The translations under genes were made by a program, and so were the position numbers. From Shewanella sp. NIFS-20-20 (lineage in GTDB: Bacteria > Pseudomonadota > Gammaproteobacteria > Enterobacterales > Shewanellaceae), in the NCBI RefSeq assembly GCF_019209865.1, contig NZ_JAHUTT010000043.1, positions 1 through 33,682 on the forward strand: a stretch of DNA of 33,682 nucleotides. Reading direction: 5' to 3'. Below are positions 8,624 through 16,605 of the stretch, piece by piece; position 1 is the first letter of the stretch; each line of letters starts with the position of its first letter. Below the pieces are notes generated by a model, which worked only from the letters and a program-made list of their open reading frames with translations, made no database searches and had not been told where the DNA came from.

Positions 8624-8923
8624 GTGCTCACCCCAGTATGTTGGCAACAACAAGATCTGCTACTCAGGGTGTATATCCAGCCGAAAGCCAGTCGTGATCA
8701 GTGGGTTGGACAGCATGGTGATGAAGTTAAAATTGCCATTACCGCCCCGCCGATTGATGGCAAAGCCAATGCCCACTTAACTAAATTTCTTGCCAAAAGC
8801 TTTAAAGTCGCTAAAGGAGAAATTGATATTATTAAGGGGCATTTAGGGCGGCATAAACAGGTGCTAATCCACCAGCCAAGCATTATCCCGCCACAGGTTG
8901 CCGAACTTTTGCTAAAAGGTTAA
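8624..8923 (+). CDS. yggU: YggU/DUF167 family protein
   Basis: This small cytoplasmic alpha/beta protein has 99 residues and a GTG start 3 bp after the yggT stop. Family signatures are [16 protein letters not shown], the central [20 protein letters not shown] and [14 protein letters not shown]. The function is unknown (UPF0235). Position and spacing indicate translation coupled to yggT. A hairpin with a UUCG-type loop follows, ending this transcript or lowering readthrough into the DUF4426 gene. Confidence 0.9.
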   Translation: MLTPVCWQQQDLLLRVYIQPKASRDQWVGQHGDEVKIAITAPPIDGKANAHLTKFLAKSFKVAKGEIDIIKGHLGRHKQVLIHQPSIIPPQVAELLLKG

Positions 8924-8942
8924 AAAATCATTGAAAATACCT

Positions 8943-8966
8943 AGCCTCATTTCGGTGAGGCTCTTA
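8943..8966 (+). terminator. UUCG-loop hairpin after yggU
   Basis: A 7-bp stem (8943-8949 with 8956-8962) is capped by a T-G pair closing the loop TTCG, a very stable tetraloop in RNA. It is followed by CTTATAATT, which is only partly T-rich. It lies 20 bp after the yggU stop and is likely an intrinsic terminator of moderate strength. Confidence 0.55.
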
Positions 8967-9020
8967 TAATTAACGCCATCAATTTAGGTGACGTTCTGTT
9001 ACCCATCACTAGGTATTTTC

Positions 9021-9464
9021 ATGTCATATACCCTATCTCGTTTATCGATATTGATTGTATTCGCTTGGTTATTGGCAGTGCCAGCCTACGCCGCCCAACA
9101 ACAAACCGTCGGCAATTTCGACATTCACTATTCAGCCTTCAACAGCACATTTTTAACCCCGGCCATCGCCAAAGCTAATGATATTGAGCGCAGCCGCTTC
9201 AATGGGGTGGTGAATATCTCGGTGATGGATACCCGACAAGCAACGCCTACGGCGGTTCCCGTCGAGATTAGCGGTATCGCTAATAATTTACTCGATGCCC
9301 GTATGACCCTGAAGTTTCGCCAAGTTAAAGAGGGCGATTCAATTTACTATTTGGCCGAAGTCCCCTTTAGAGACAATCAGGTGATCAACTTTCAAATTGC
9401 CGTCAAGTATGGCAAAGAGTTAAATACCGTGGTGAAGTTTAAGCAACATTTTTATACCGATTAA
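9021..9464 (+). CDS. DUF4426 family periplasmic protein
   Basis: This is a predicted secreted protein of 147 residues. The start at 9021 (ATG) has AGG 7 nt upstream and gives a clean signal peptide (MSYTLSRLSILIVFAWLLAV, cleavage at about AYA-AQQ). The in-frame GTG at 8988 would add 11 residues before it. The mature part is all-beta in appearance and carries the family pattern FDIHYSAFNSTFLTP and KANDIERSRFNGVVNISVMD. The function is unknown. It sits between yggU and rdgB, a recurrent place for this family in Shewanella and Vibrio relatives as far as I recall. Nothing in the sequence gives an enzymatic role. Confidence 0.85.
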   Translation: MSYTLSRLSILIVFAWLLAVPAYAAQQQTVGNFDIHYSAFNSTFLTPAIAKANDIERSRFNGVVNISVMDTRQATPTAVPVEISGIANNLLDARMTLKFRQVKEGDSIYYLAEVPFRDNQVINFQIAVKYGKELNTVVKFKQHFYTD

Positions 9465-9552
9465 TCCCTCACGCCCCCGCCTCACGGTCCACCTTGCTAG
9501 GGCTGTTGCTGATGCGTATGATGTCGGCCAATGAGCTCTGCAAGGAACCCCC

Positions 9553-10152
9553 ATGAAACACATAGTATTAGCCAGTGGAAACCAAGGTAAATTAGCCGAA
9601 TTTGCGCAACTACTCGCGCCATTAGGTGTGGACATGCTGCCACAAAGCCAATTTTCGGTCAGTGAGGTTGCCGAAACCGGCACCACGTTTGTTGAAAATG
9701 CCATCATCAAAGCCCGTCATGCCGCAGCAATCACAGGTCATGCCACCATTGCCGATGACTCAGGACTCGAAGTCGATGCTCTCGATGGTGCACCGGGCAT
9801 TTATTCTGCTCGTTACGCCGGCGATAATGCCAGTGATAACGATAATGTCAGTAAATTACTGACCACCATGCAAGCCATCCCCCAACGCACTGCCCGTTTT
9901 CAGTGTGTTTTGGTGTATATGCGCCATCATAAGGATCCCACTCCGATTATTTGTCAGGCCAGTTGGGAAGGCGTGGTTAGTCACCAACGCCAAGGCGAAA
10001 ATGGTCACGGCTATGACCCTATTTTCATCCCCAATGAAACCCAAGATTTGAGCGCTGCCCAAATTGATGCTCACGAGAAAAACCGTTTAAGCCATCGTGG
10101 CAAAGCCTTGCAACTACTGATTAGTGCCATGCAAGAGAAAGGTATTGTTTGA
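9553..10152 (+). CDS. rdgB: XTP/dITP diphosphatase (non-canonical purine NTP pyrophosphatase)
   Basis: This enzyme hydrolyses dITP, ITP and XTP to the monophosphates and so keeps deaminated purines out of nucleic acids. It is 199 residues, a normal length. Motifs are the N-terminal VLASGNQGKLAEF, the catalytic DDSGLEVDALDGAPGIYSAR, GENGHGYDPIF and the C-terminal LSHRGKAL. AAGGA lies 7-8 nt before the ATG. Its TGA overlaps the hemW ATG (TGATG), showing translational coupling. Confidence 0.96.
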   Translation: MKHIVLASGNQGKLAEFAQLLAPLGVDMLPQSQFSVSEVAETGTTFVENAIIKARHAAAITGHATIADDSGLEVDALDGAPGIYSARYAGDNASDNDNVSKLLTTMQAIPQRTARFQCVLVYMRHHKDPTPIICQASWEGVVSHQRQGENGHGYDPIFIPNETQDLSAAQIDAHEKNRLSHRGKALQLLISAMQEKGIV

Positions 10153-11291
10153 TGCTAACCTTACCGCCGCTCAGCCTCTATATTCATATCCCATGGTGCG
10201 TGCAGAAATGCCCCTATTGCGACTTTAATTCTCATGGGCAACATGGGCAGTTACCCCAGCAAGAATATGTCGATGCCTTATTGGCTGATCTCGATGCTGA
10301 TCTTGGTTATGTTCAAGGTCGTGCCTTGCGCAGTATTTTTATTGGTGGTGGGACGCCATCCTTATTTAGTGCCGAGCAAATAGGACGGTTACTGGCTGGG
10401 GTCGAGGCGAGAGTGCCTTTTGACTGCGGGATTGAAGTCACCATGGAGGCCAACCCTGGTACTTTAGAGCATGATGATCTCAAAGCCTACCGCGCAGCGG
10501 GGATAACTCGTTTATCAATGGGAGTTCAGAGCTTTGATGGTGATAAACTCAAGGCATTAGGCCGGATCCATGGTAAAGATGAAGCCATCGCTGCCGCACA
10601 ATCAGCGACCGCGGCGGGTTTTAATAGTTTTAATCTCGACTTGATGCATGGCTTGCCTAATCAGAGCTTAACGCAAGCGCTGGCGGATATTCGCCAAGCC
10701 GGCGAACTGATGCCGCCGCATTTATCTTGGTATCAACTGACGATTGAACCCAATACTCTATTCTATTCTAAGCCGCCAACGCTGCCAGATGATGAAGCGT
10801 TGTGGCAGATATATCAACAAGGCAATCAGCTGCTGAGCCAGCTTGGCTATGTTCAATATGAGATCTCTGCTTATGCTAAGCCGGGTTATCAGTGCCAACA
10901 TAACCTCAATTATTGGCAGTTTGGTGACTATATCGGTATCGGTTGTGGCAGTCATGGCAAGATCACTGTCCCCGCAGAGGATCGTATTTTCCGCACGGTC
11001 AAAATAAAACACCCCAAGGGTTATTTAGCCGCACTCGATGTCAGATATGAAGTCACCGATGTGGCGCCGGAAGATCGGCCTCTGGAATATTTGATGAATC
11101 GACTGCGCTTACTTAGTCCTATGCCAAAATTGGAATTTGAACAACGCACTGGCTTGTCGAGCGACCTCTTGATTAACGGTATGACTAAAGGCGCTGAGCG
11201 CGGTTTAGTCACTGATTTAGGGGATGCTTGGCAATTAACTGAGCGAGGCCAAATGTTTGTCAATGATCTGTTATCACAATTCTGTGATTAA
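10152..11291 (+). CDS. hemW: Radical SAM family heme chaperone HemW
   Basis: This 379-residue radical SAM protein of the HemN/HemW family is considered a heme-binding chaperone that delivers heme to respiratory enzymes, not a coproporphyrinogen dehydrogenase. The cluster motif CxxxCxxC is Cys16, Cys20 and Cys23 in IPWCVQKCPYCDF. IFIGGGTPSLF (SAM binding), EANPGTLEHDDL, RLSMGVQSF and YEISAYAKPGYQCQHNLNYW follow. A HemW C-terminal domain ends the protein. The ATG at 10152 shares its A with the rdgB stop and is preferred to the TTG one codon earlier. rdgB-hemW is one coupled unit. Confidence 0.94.
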   Translation: MLTLPPLSLYIHIPWCVQKCPYCDFNSHGQHGQLPQQEYVDALLADLDADLGYVQGRALRSIFIGGGTPSLFSAEQIGRLLAGVEARVPFDCGIEVTMEANPGTLEHDDLKAYRAAGITRLSMGVQSFDGDKLKALGRIHGKDEAIAAAQSATAAGFNSFNLDLMHGLPNQSLTQALADIRQAGELMPPHLSWYQLTIEPNTLFYSKPPTLPDDEALWQIYQQGNQLLSQLGYVQYEISAYAKPGYQCQHNLNYWQFGDYIGIGCGSHGKITVPAEDRIFRTVKIKHPKGYLAALDVRYEVTDVAPEDRPLEYLMNRLRLLSPMPKLEFEQRTGLSSDLLINGMTKGAERGLVTDLGDAWQLTERGQMFVNDLLSQFCD

Positions 11292-11471
11292 GCCTCGATA
11301 ACGATGGAGTCCTAAAGGGCGCTGGCACTAACAGCTCACAAGGTTGTTAGCGCCGAGATCACACAAACAAGCAGCAAGCAGACACATGTTTTAACAATTA
11401 TTAATGGAATTTAACCGCCAGTTGATTAGCATAGGAGTCAATTTAAAAAGCGATAACCATTAAGGGACGTA

Positions 11472-13313
11472 ATGAAAACCAATGCAATTACTCTTGCCTT
11501 AGCCGTCAGCTTAGGACTTGCCATTTCTGGCTGTAGCCAATCGCCGCACAATCAGGCCAGCACGCCGCTAGTAAGCACTACCCAAACTCAAGCGGATGCC
11601 TCAGCGGCAGCCAACGCCTTATTTGAAACCATCTTTATAGAAAATGTCATGGCCAGCCCCATGACCCAAAGCTATTTAGGCATCAAGCAAGATTATGATA
11701 AATGGGATCAAATAGGTGAAGCTGCCGATGCAGCGGCGCTGGCAATGTCCCAAGATCAACTGGCCAGATTGCAAGCCATCAATACTGAATTATTAGATGA
11801 GCAAACCTTATTAAGCTACCAACTATTGCGCCAATCTCTACAAGATAGTATTAGTGATCACCAATGGCGTCTCTATAGCTACCCCATTAATCAAATGTAT
11901 GGCATCCATTCCAATGTCCCCTCCTTATTGATTAATCAGCACCCCATCGACAGCGTCGCAGATGCCCAAGCGTATATCAGCCGTTTGCAAGGTATCACTG
12001 AGCTGTTCAAGCAGACGCAAGAAGCCCTTACACTGCGGGCTCAACACGGCATTATTGCCCCCAAATTTGTGTTCCCTCATGCCATTGCCGCCAGCAAAAA
12101 CATTATCACGGGCGCGCCATTTGATGCAGGTGAAGACTCGACCTTAATGGCCGACTTTAGCACTAAACTAGCGAAATTAGACATCACTGACAGCGAGCGC
12201 CAAGCATTATTGGCCCAAGCTAAACAAGCGTTAGTAGAACAAACCGGCCCAGCCTATGTGGACTTAATTGCCTATTTAACAGAGCTTGAAACCCAAGCCG
12301 ATGATAAGGCCGGGACGTGGAAGTTTCCACGAGGCGATGAGTTTTACGCCAATGCTCTAAAACGTACGACCACCACGGACATGACGTCGGCAGAGATCCA
12401 CCAGCTTGGTCTCGATGAAGTCGCACGAATTCACACTGAAATGCGTGCGATTATGCAGCAAGTCGGTTTTGAAGGTAGCTTAAACGAATTCTTTGTATTT
12501 ATGCGTGATGATCCGCGTTTTTATCACCCGAATACTGCCGAAGGTAAAGCCGCCTACTTAGCCGAAGCCAAAGCGTATATTGACACGATGGAATCACGTC
12601 TCGATGAAGTGTTCTTTATCAAGCCGAAAGCCGACATGATAGTTAAAGCGGTCGAACCTTTCAGAGAAAAGTCCGCTGGTAAAGCCTTCTACAACCAACC
12701 CGCGCCCGATGGCAGTCGTCCAGGGATTTACTATGCCAACTTGTATGACATGGCTGCCATGCCAACCTATCAAGCTGAAGCTTTAGCCTATCATGAAGGC
12801 ATTCCTGGGCATCATATGCAAATAGCAATTGCACAAGAGCTGGAAAACGTCCCTAAATTTAGACGCTTTGGTGGCTATACCGCCTATATCGAAGGCTGGG
12901 GCTTATACACTGAGTATTTCCCGAAAGAAATGGGGCTTTACCAAGATCCTTACTCTGACTTCGGTCGCCTTTCAATGGAATTATGGCGCGCCTGTCGTTT
13001 GGTGGTTGATACCGGGATCCACAGCCAACAGTGGACGCGAGAGCAAGGCATCGAGTATTACACCAGCAACACCCCCAATGCCGAGTCCGATGCGGTGAAA
13101 ATGGTCGAACGTCACATTGTGATGCCATCCCAAGCCACGGCTTACAAAGTAGGAATGAACAAGATATTAGCTCTGAGAGAACAAGCCAAAGCCCAGCTTG
13201 GAACTGAGTTCGATATTCGTCAATTCCATACCTTGTTGTTAGAAAACGGTCCGCTGCCGTTAGACGTACTAGAAATAAACGTTAACAACTGGGTAGAAAG
13301 CAAAAAGTCCTAG
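11472..13313 (+). CDS. DUF885 family lipoprotein, putative zinc metallopeptidase
   Basis: This 613-residue predicted lipoprotein has a signal peptide ending in the lipobox ISGC (Cys21), so it is anchored in the envelope. The DUF885 domain occupies nearly all of the rest. The zinc-site motif is AYHEGIPGHHMQIA with His441, Glu442 and His447, and a further candidate ligand is Glu474 in YIEGWGLYTEYF. These agree with a gluzincin-type peptidase. The family is largely uncharacterised and the substrate is unknown; cleavage of small peptides in the periplasm is an inference. The 180-bp upstream gap holds an imperfect bulged hairpin but no clear promoter. Three bp after the stop there is a strong hairpin whose T tract faces the opposite strand. 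Confidence 0.85.
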   Translation: MKTNAITLALAVSLGLAISGCSQSPHNQASTPLVSTTQTQADASAAANALFETIFIENVMASPMTQSYLGIKQDYDKWDQIGEAADAAALAMSQDQLARLQAINTELLDEQTLLSYQLLRQSLQDSISDHQWRLYSYPINQMYGIHSNVPSLLINQHPIDSVADAQAYISRLQGITELFKQTQEALTLRAQHGIIAPKFVFPHAIAASKNIITGAPFDAGEDSTLMADFSTKLAKLDITDSERQALLAQAKQALVEQTGPAYVDLIAYLTELETQADDKAGTWKFPRGDEFYANALKRTTTTDMTSAEIHQLGLDEVARIHTEMRAIMQQVGFEGSLNEFFVFMRDDPRFYHPNTAEGKAAYLAEAKAYIDTMESRLDEVFFIKPKADMIVKAVEPFREKSAGKAFYNQPAPDGSRPGIYYANLYDMAAMPTYQAEALAYHEGIPGHHMQIAIAQELENVPKFRRFGGYTAYIEGWGLYTEYFPKEMGLYQDPYSDFGRLSMELWRACRLVVDTGIHSQQWTREQGIEYYTSNTPNAESDAVKMVERHIVMPSQATAYKVGMNKILALREQAKAQLGTEFDIRQFHTLLLENGPLPLDVLEINVNNWVESKKS

Positions 13314-13315
13314 GC

Positions 13316-13342
13316 AAAAAAAATCCCCGGGCAACCGGGGAT
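13316..13342 (-). terminator. Strong GC-rich terminator facing the minus strand
   Basis: An 8-bp stem ATCCCCGG/CCGGGGAT (13323-13330 with 13335-13342) has a 4-nt loop. On the minus strand it is followed by eight T, a textbook intrinsic terminator. The plus strand has no T tract after the stem, so it serves DUF885 poorly. It would end a transcript running leftward from the LysR gene or from the RNA candidate just upstream. Confidence 0.85.
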
Positions 13343-13477
13343 AAACTGAAAATGGGTTGGGTGATGGCCTATCAAATGATAGGTATTCAGTTTAAAACTT
13401 AGCCCACCATAAGGTGCGCTAATGCCATTGTACGTAATTCCATCACCTGAACCTAACCAATTACCACAAAGTTGGCG
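13316..13477 (-). ncRNA. Candidate structured small RNA or structured 3' UTR downstream of LysR
   Basis: No protein-coding gene fits this stretch. On the minus strand the predicted order is as follows. A closing helix of 8 bp (13440-13447 with 13360-13367) is extended by 4 bp across a small internal loop (13450-13453 with 13355-13358). Inside it is hairpin A, 5 bp plus 4 bp around a G-G mismatch (13418-13422 with 13399-13403, 13413-13416 with 13405-13408). Hairpin B has 6 bp (13378-13383 with 13368-13373) and directly abuts the closing helix. An 8-nt junction segment (13386-13393) is fully complementary to the linker before the terminator (13343-13350), a possible pseudoknot. The strong terminator follows. 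A TACAAT (13489-13484) may be a -10, with a poor -35. The 5' end is a guess, and it could instead be the LysR mRNA 3' UTR. No known RNA family was recognised. Confidence 0.5.
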
Positions 13478-13532
13478 CGGCAAATTGTAACAAAGCTTTT
13501 ACCAACCAAATCTATATTTTTGAAATTACAGC

Positions 13533-14474
13533 TTATTTCCGCTCTGCGTATAAAGAAGCATAAGGCAGGTCCCAATAGGGAGGCGTGCCAATTTGCTCTT
13601 TAATAAATTCAATAAATGCACTCACTTTAGGAGCTAAATGCTTACGTCTTGGGTAGACAGCTTGCAGCGGTAAATGATGGGTTAATTGCCAATCACGCAA
13701 AATAGGCACTAAGGTACCTTTTTCAATTTCACCTTCCAACAAATAGCTGGCTAGGTAAACAATACCAAGACCACTGATCGCCGCGGACTTAAGTGCTGGG
13801 GCATTATCCACCCGGAAATTACCGGTCACGCCGATTTCGCAATAGTCATCTCCTTTACGGAATTGCCACGTACTGTGTTCATGCCATTCACCTTGATATA
13901 CTAAGCAGTTGTGTTCAACCAACTGTTCAGGACGCTCAAGCGGACTATGACGGGCAATGTAGTCTGGGGAGGCCACCAGCATAAATTGCGACTTCATTAA
14001 AGGGCGCGCTACCATGCCTAAGGGCAATTGCTCTGACATGGTCAGCAATAAATCTAACCCTTCACTCACCACATCAACTTTGTGATCGAGTAAGGTAATT
14101 TGTAATTCAAGTTCAGGATGGCGGCTCATAAACTCCGGCAGAGCAGGAATAATGTGCATAGCACCAAATGACTGAGAAATCCCGACTTTCAGTAAGCCAC
14201 GAGTGGCATCATTTAGATTATGCACACTAGCAACCGCTTGATCTGCATCGCGTAATAGCTCTTCTCCTTGCTCATAAAGCAAGTGACCAGCTTCTGTTAG
14301 GCTCAAACTACGGGTCGTTCTCTGGATTAACTGCACACCAAGTTTGTGTTCCAAATCGGCAACTTGTGTACTGACCTTGGATTTAGAAATGCCCAAGCGA
14401 CGGGCTGCAGCACTAAAGCTTCCAGCACGAGCTACATGGGTAAAAATAGCTATGGGTTCTAACAGTTCTAACAT
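13533..14474 (-). CDS. LysR family transcriptional regulator
   Basis: This 313-residue regulator has an N-terminal winged helix-turn-helix (about residues 1-60: AIFTHVARAGSFSAAARRLG, ISKSKVSTQVADLEHKLGVQ) and a C-terminal LysR substrate-binding domain beginning at GLLKVGISQSFG. It resembles the AaeR/DsdC-like group of LysR proteins that carry LLELLEPIAIF-type openings, but the effector cannot be told. AAGG lies about 9 nt before the ATG. It has no divergent protein-coding target; the divergent strand carries only a short terminated segment, which makes a regulated small RNA conceivable. Downstream lies the structured RNA candidate and its terminator, about 190 bp from the stop. Confidence 0.92.
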   Translation of the reverse strand: MLELLEPIAIFTHVARAGSFSAAARRLGISKSKVSTQVADLEHKLGVQLIQRTTRSLSLTEAGHLLYEQGEELLRDADQAVASVHNLNDATRGLLKVGISQSFGAMHIIPALPEFMSRHPELELQITLLDHKVDVVSEGLDLLLTMSEQLPLGMVARPLMKSQFMLVASPDYIARHSPLERPEQLVEHNCLVYQGEWHEHSTWQFRKGDDYCEIGVTGNFRVDNAPALKSAAISGLGIVYLASYLLEGEIEKGTLVPILRDWQLTHHLPLQAVYPRRKHLAPKVSAFIEFIKEQIGTPPYWDLPYASLYAERK

Positions 14475-14484
14475 GAGAGTCGCC

Positions 14485-14618
14485 TTAAACGGGAAACAAG
14501 ATTATCGTTAATATCAGACACTATCTTTAACCACTTCAACGAGGTGATTTAGCCATTGCCGACAGTCCCTAAAAATATGCTTGTATCGTACTGAATTGAG
14601 AGTTCAGTTTTTTATTTT
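14485..14618 (+). ncRNA. Candidate small RNA divergent from the LysR gene
   Basis: The plus strand between LysR and the yggN terminator has no coding sequence, yet it ends in a strong plus-strand-only terminator at 14590-14618. Upstream are a possible -35 (TTAAAC, 14485-14490) and -10 (TAATAT, 14509-14514) with an 18-bp spacer, giving a start near 14521 and an RNA of about 100 nt. A 5' hairpin is formed by 14532-14537 with 14541-14546; one pair is a G-U wobble possible only on this strand. Size, 3' U tail and position next to a LysR gene recall oxyR-oxyS and gcvA-gcvB, but no sequence similarity to those RNAs was seen. It is an inference; the terminator might instead stop readthrough antisense to LysR. 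The span given includes the putative promoter. Confidence 0.4.
14590..14618 (+). terminator. Plus-strand terminator with no upstream gene
   Basis: The stem 14590-14597 with 14601-14608 includes a T-G wobble that pairs only on the plus strand, has a 3-nt loop, and is followed by TTTTTATTTT. No T tract exists on the minus strand. No plus-strand gene lies upstream before DUF885, 1.28 kb away. Confidence 0.7.
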
Positions 14619-14653
14619 CAGTATTATAACAAATATTAACTTTGCATACAGGC

Positions 14654-14680
14654 AAAAAAAATCCCAGCCAAAGGCCGGGA
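14654..14680 (-). terminator. Rho-independent terminator of yggN
   Basis: The 8-bp stem (14673-14680 with 14662-14669) has a 3-nt loop and one G-U wobble that pairs only on the minus strand. It is followed on the minus strand by eight T. It lies 27 bp after the yggN stop. Its first 15 bases on the plus strand, GGCAAAAAAAATCCC, are identical to the start of the terminator at 13313-13342. Confidence 0.82.
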
Positions 14681-14707
14681 AAAATCCAAGGAAGGATAAG
14701 GTAGCTT

Positions 14708-15493
14708 TTAGTTGATCGTTTTCGTTACATCGGCTAATTCAGGTACTTGCTGCCACAAGGCTTGTTGCAGTGTTTTAATGTGTTCAAACTGCTGGCACAT
14801 GTCTTTGGCACGTTGCTCTAACTGGCTGGCACTCTCTTGTACCCGCGTTTCAATTTGCTGGCCTACCGCTTCCATTTTGCTACCGAAAGCCGTCATTTTT
14901 TCCTCAAAACTATTACCTTCCATGGTCATAATTTGCCCGCCCATAGAGATCATTAACCCGCCAATGGCATTCTGCACTAGCTGAGATATCTCATCGGCAA
15001 TCACTTGCTCAACATCATTATTTACCTGTTCACCATTGGCGCCAATATGGTAATGATCGCCCTTTTTGCTGGCGAGGGTATCGGCTTTATCCTTGATAGA
15101 CACCAGTAAATCATCAAACTGCTTAGCCGATTGCTCACCAAGTAAAGGCGTTAAGGATTGAGACACCGCATCGCCAACCAGCACTACGGCATCTTGGGCT
15201 AAGGCCACAACTTGCGGCACTTGTTCTCTCAGGGCCGTGGCATATTGATCTAGGCTTGCCTGCTGACTTGAGTTCAAACCTATGGGTTTGTTAGCGATAA
15301 TGAGCTGGCCATTATCGATGCGATAGACCTCTTTGCCTTGCTGATCAAACGTCAGGCTTTGTGGGGTCATATTGATATCGTAATTTAAATCAACATCGCA
15401 CTGCTGCGAAGCTTGGGCTTGGGTTGTGATGGCAATAAGGGCCAAACTGCAAAGCCACAAAGGCAGGTGAGTAAATCGGTGACTGAGTTTCAT
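14708..15493 (-). CDS. yggN: YggN/DUF2884 family periplasmic protein
   Basis: This secreted protein of 261 residues belongs to the DUF2884 (YggN) family. The signal peptide is MKLSHRFTHLPLWLCSLALI, with cleavage near QAQA-SQQ. The mature protein starts with a short beta section (CDVDLNYDINMTPQSLTFDQ) and continues as a long, mostly helical, Gln-rich region with coiled-coil character (about residues 75-250). Two ATGs are adjacent. The second, at 15493, is chosen because the AGGAG site is 5 nt from it, against 2 nt for the first at 15496. The function is unknown. The order yggN, yggL, trmB, mutY matches E. coli, with glsA inserted. It ends at a strong terminator and appears to be transcribed alone or with readthrough from glsA. 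Confidence 0.88.
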   Translation of the reverse strand: MKLSHRFTHLPLWLCSLALIAITTQAQASQQCDVDLNYDINMTPQSLTFDQQGKEVYRIDNGQLIIANKPIGLNSSQQASLDQYATALREQVPQVVALAQDAVVLVGDAVSQSLTPLLGEQSAKQFDDLLVSIKDKADTLASKKGDHYHIGANGEQVNNDVEQVIADEISQLVQNAIGGLMISMGGQIMTMEGNSFEEKMTAFGSKMEAVGQQIETRVQESASQLEQRAKDMCQQFEHIKTLQQALWQQVPELADVTKTIN

Positions 15494-15690
15494 CATGACT
15501 CCTAAATATTGTGAGTATTGTTAGAATTATACAACAAGCTGAAAATAACAGAGCAAATAACATGCCACATGACAAGTTATTGAAATGTAATGAAATGAGT
15601 GGAATTGCGATTGACGAAAATATTAACGATTAGTGATAATGCGTATTTAATAGTGAAATGAGCACCGCACCCGCTGCTCATTGTTTAGGC

Positions 15691-16605
15691 TTAAAAAATT
15701 GAACGACCGAGTTCTTGGCTCAAGGCTTCCAATAACGCAGTGCCCACCAAAGAATTACCGTTTTCATCCAATGCCGGCGACCACACACATACTGACATAT
15801 CCCCAGGAATAATGGCTATAATCCCGCCACCAACGCCGCTTTTGCCTGGCATACCGACGCGATAAGCAAATTCTCCAGCCCCATCATAGAGCCCTGATGT
15901 GGCCAATATGGCGTTTAATTGCCGAGTTTGCACCGAGGACACTAACTGTTTTCCCCCGAGGGTTCGCCCTTTATTGGCGAGATAAAACATCGCTTTCGAT
16001 AAGTCGGCACAACTCATGCGCAGCGCGCAATAATGAAAATAGCTGCGCAATACGGTATCGACGTCGTGATTAAAATTACCGAAAGACTTCATCAAAAATG
16101 CAATGGCCGCATTGCGAGCACTGTGTTCATATTCCGAGTGCGCCACTTGCTTGTCGTAACCTATCAGTTTATTGCCGCTTAAGTTACGCACTAATTCCAA
16201 CATGCGCTGCTTAGGTGCACTTAAGCGCCCTTGCAATAAATCAGCAATCACCAAGGCGCCGGCATTGATAAATGGATTACGGGGAATGCCGCGTTCAAGC
16301 TCGACCTGCACTAAGGAGTTAAATGAGTGCCCTGACGGCTCTTTGCCCACTCGCGACCATATTTCAGTGTCATCATAAAGGCCCATGGCCAAGGTTAAGC
16401 TGAAAACTTTTGAAATACTTTGAATAGAGAAAGGTTCGAGATAATCGCCAGCCCCGATAGTGGTGCCATCAGCCATGGTCACTGCGATGCCGAGCTTATT
16501 GGGGTCCACGTTAGCGAGCGCGGGAATATAATTGGCGACTTGACCTTGATTAAGCAAGGGTCTGACTTGCTCAATCAAGGCTTGGAGCTGTGCCTTATCA
16601 GGCAT
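15691..16605 (-). CDS. glsA: Glutaminase
   Basis: This enzyme hydrolyses L-glutamine to L-glutamate and ammonia; it is cytoplasmic and of the serine-dependent beta-lactamase-like fold. It is 304 residues, close to the approximately 308 of E. coli enzymes. The Ser-x-x-Lys catalytic pair is Ser63 and Lys66 in [10 protein letters not shown]. Other family blocks are [52 protein letters not shown] and a C-terminal [14 protein letters not shown]. The ATG at 16605 overlaps the yggL stop (TAATG), so it is translationally coupled to yggL. The TTG at 16617 would add four residues and is less likely. No other nitrogen-metabolism gene is adjacent. Confidence 0.95.
   Translation of the reverse strand: MPDKAQLQALIEQVRPLLNQGQVANYIPALANVDPNKLGIAVTMADGTTIGAGDYLEPFSIQSISKVFSLTLAMGLYDDTEIWSRVGKEPSGHSFNSLVQVELERGIPRNPFINAGALVIADLLQGRLSAPKQRMLELVRNLSGNKLIGYDKQVAHSEYEHSARNAAIAFLMKSFGNFNHDVDTVLRSYFHYCALRMSCADLSKAMFYLANKGRTLGGKQLVSSVQTRQLNAILATSGLYDGAGEFAYRVGMPGKSGVGGGIIAIIPGDMSVCVWSPALDENGNSLVGTALLEALSQELGRSIF

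Noticed and set aside
11325..11370. Inverted repeat GGCGC...GCGCC downstream of hemW.
   Set aside because: The arms pair only with a 6-nt bulge and no T tract follows; too weak to call a terminator.
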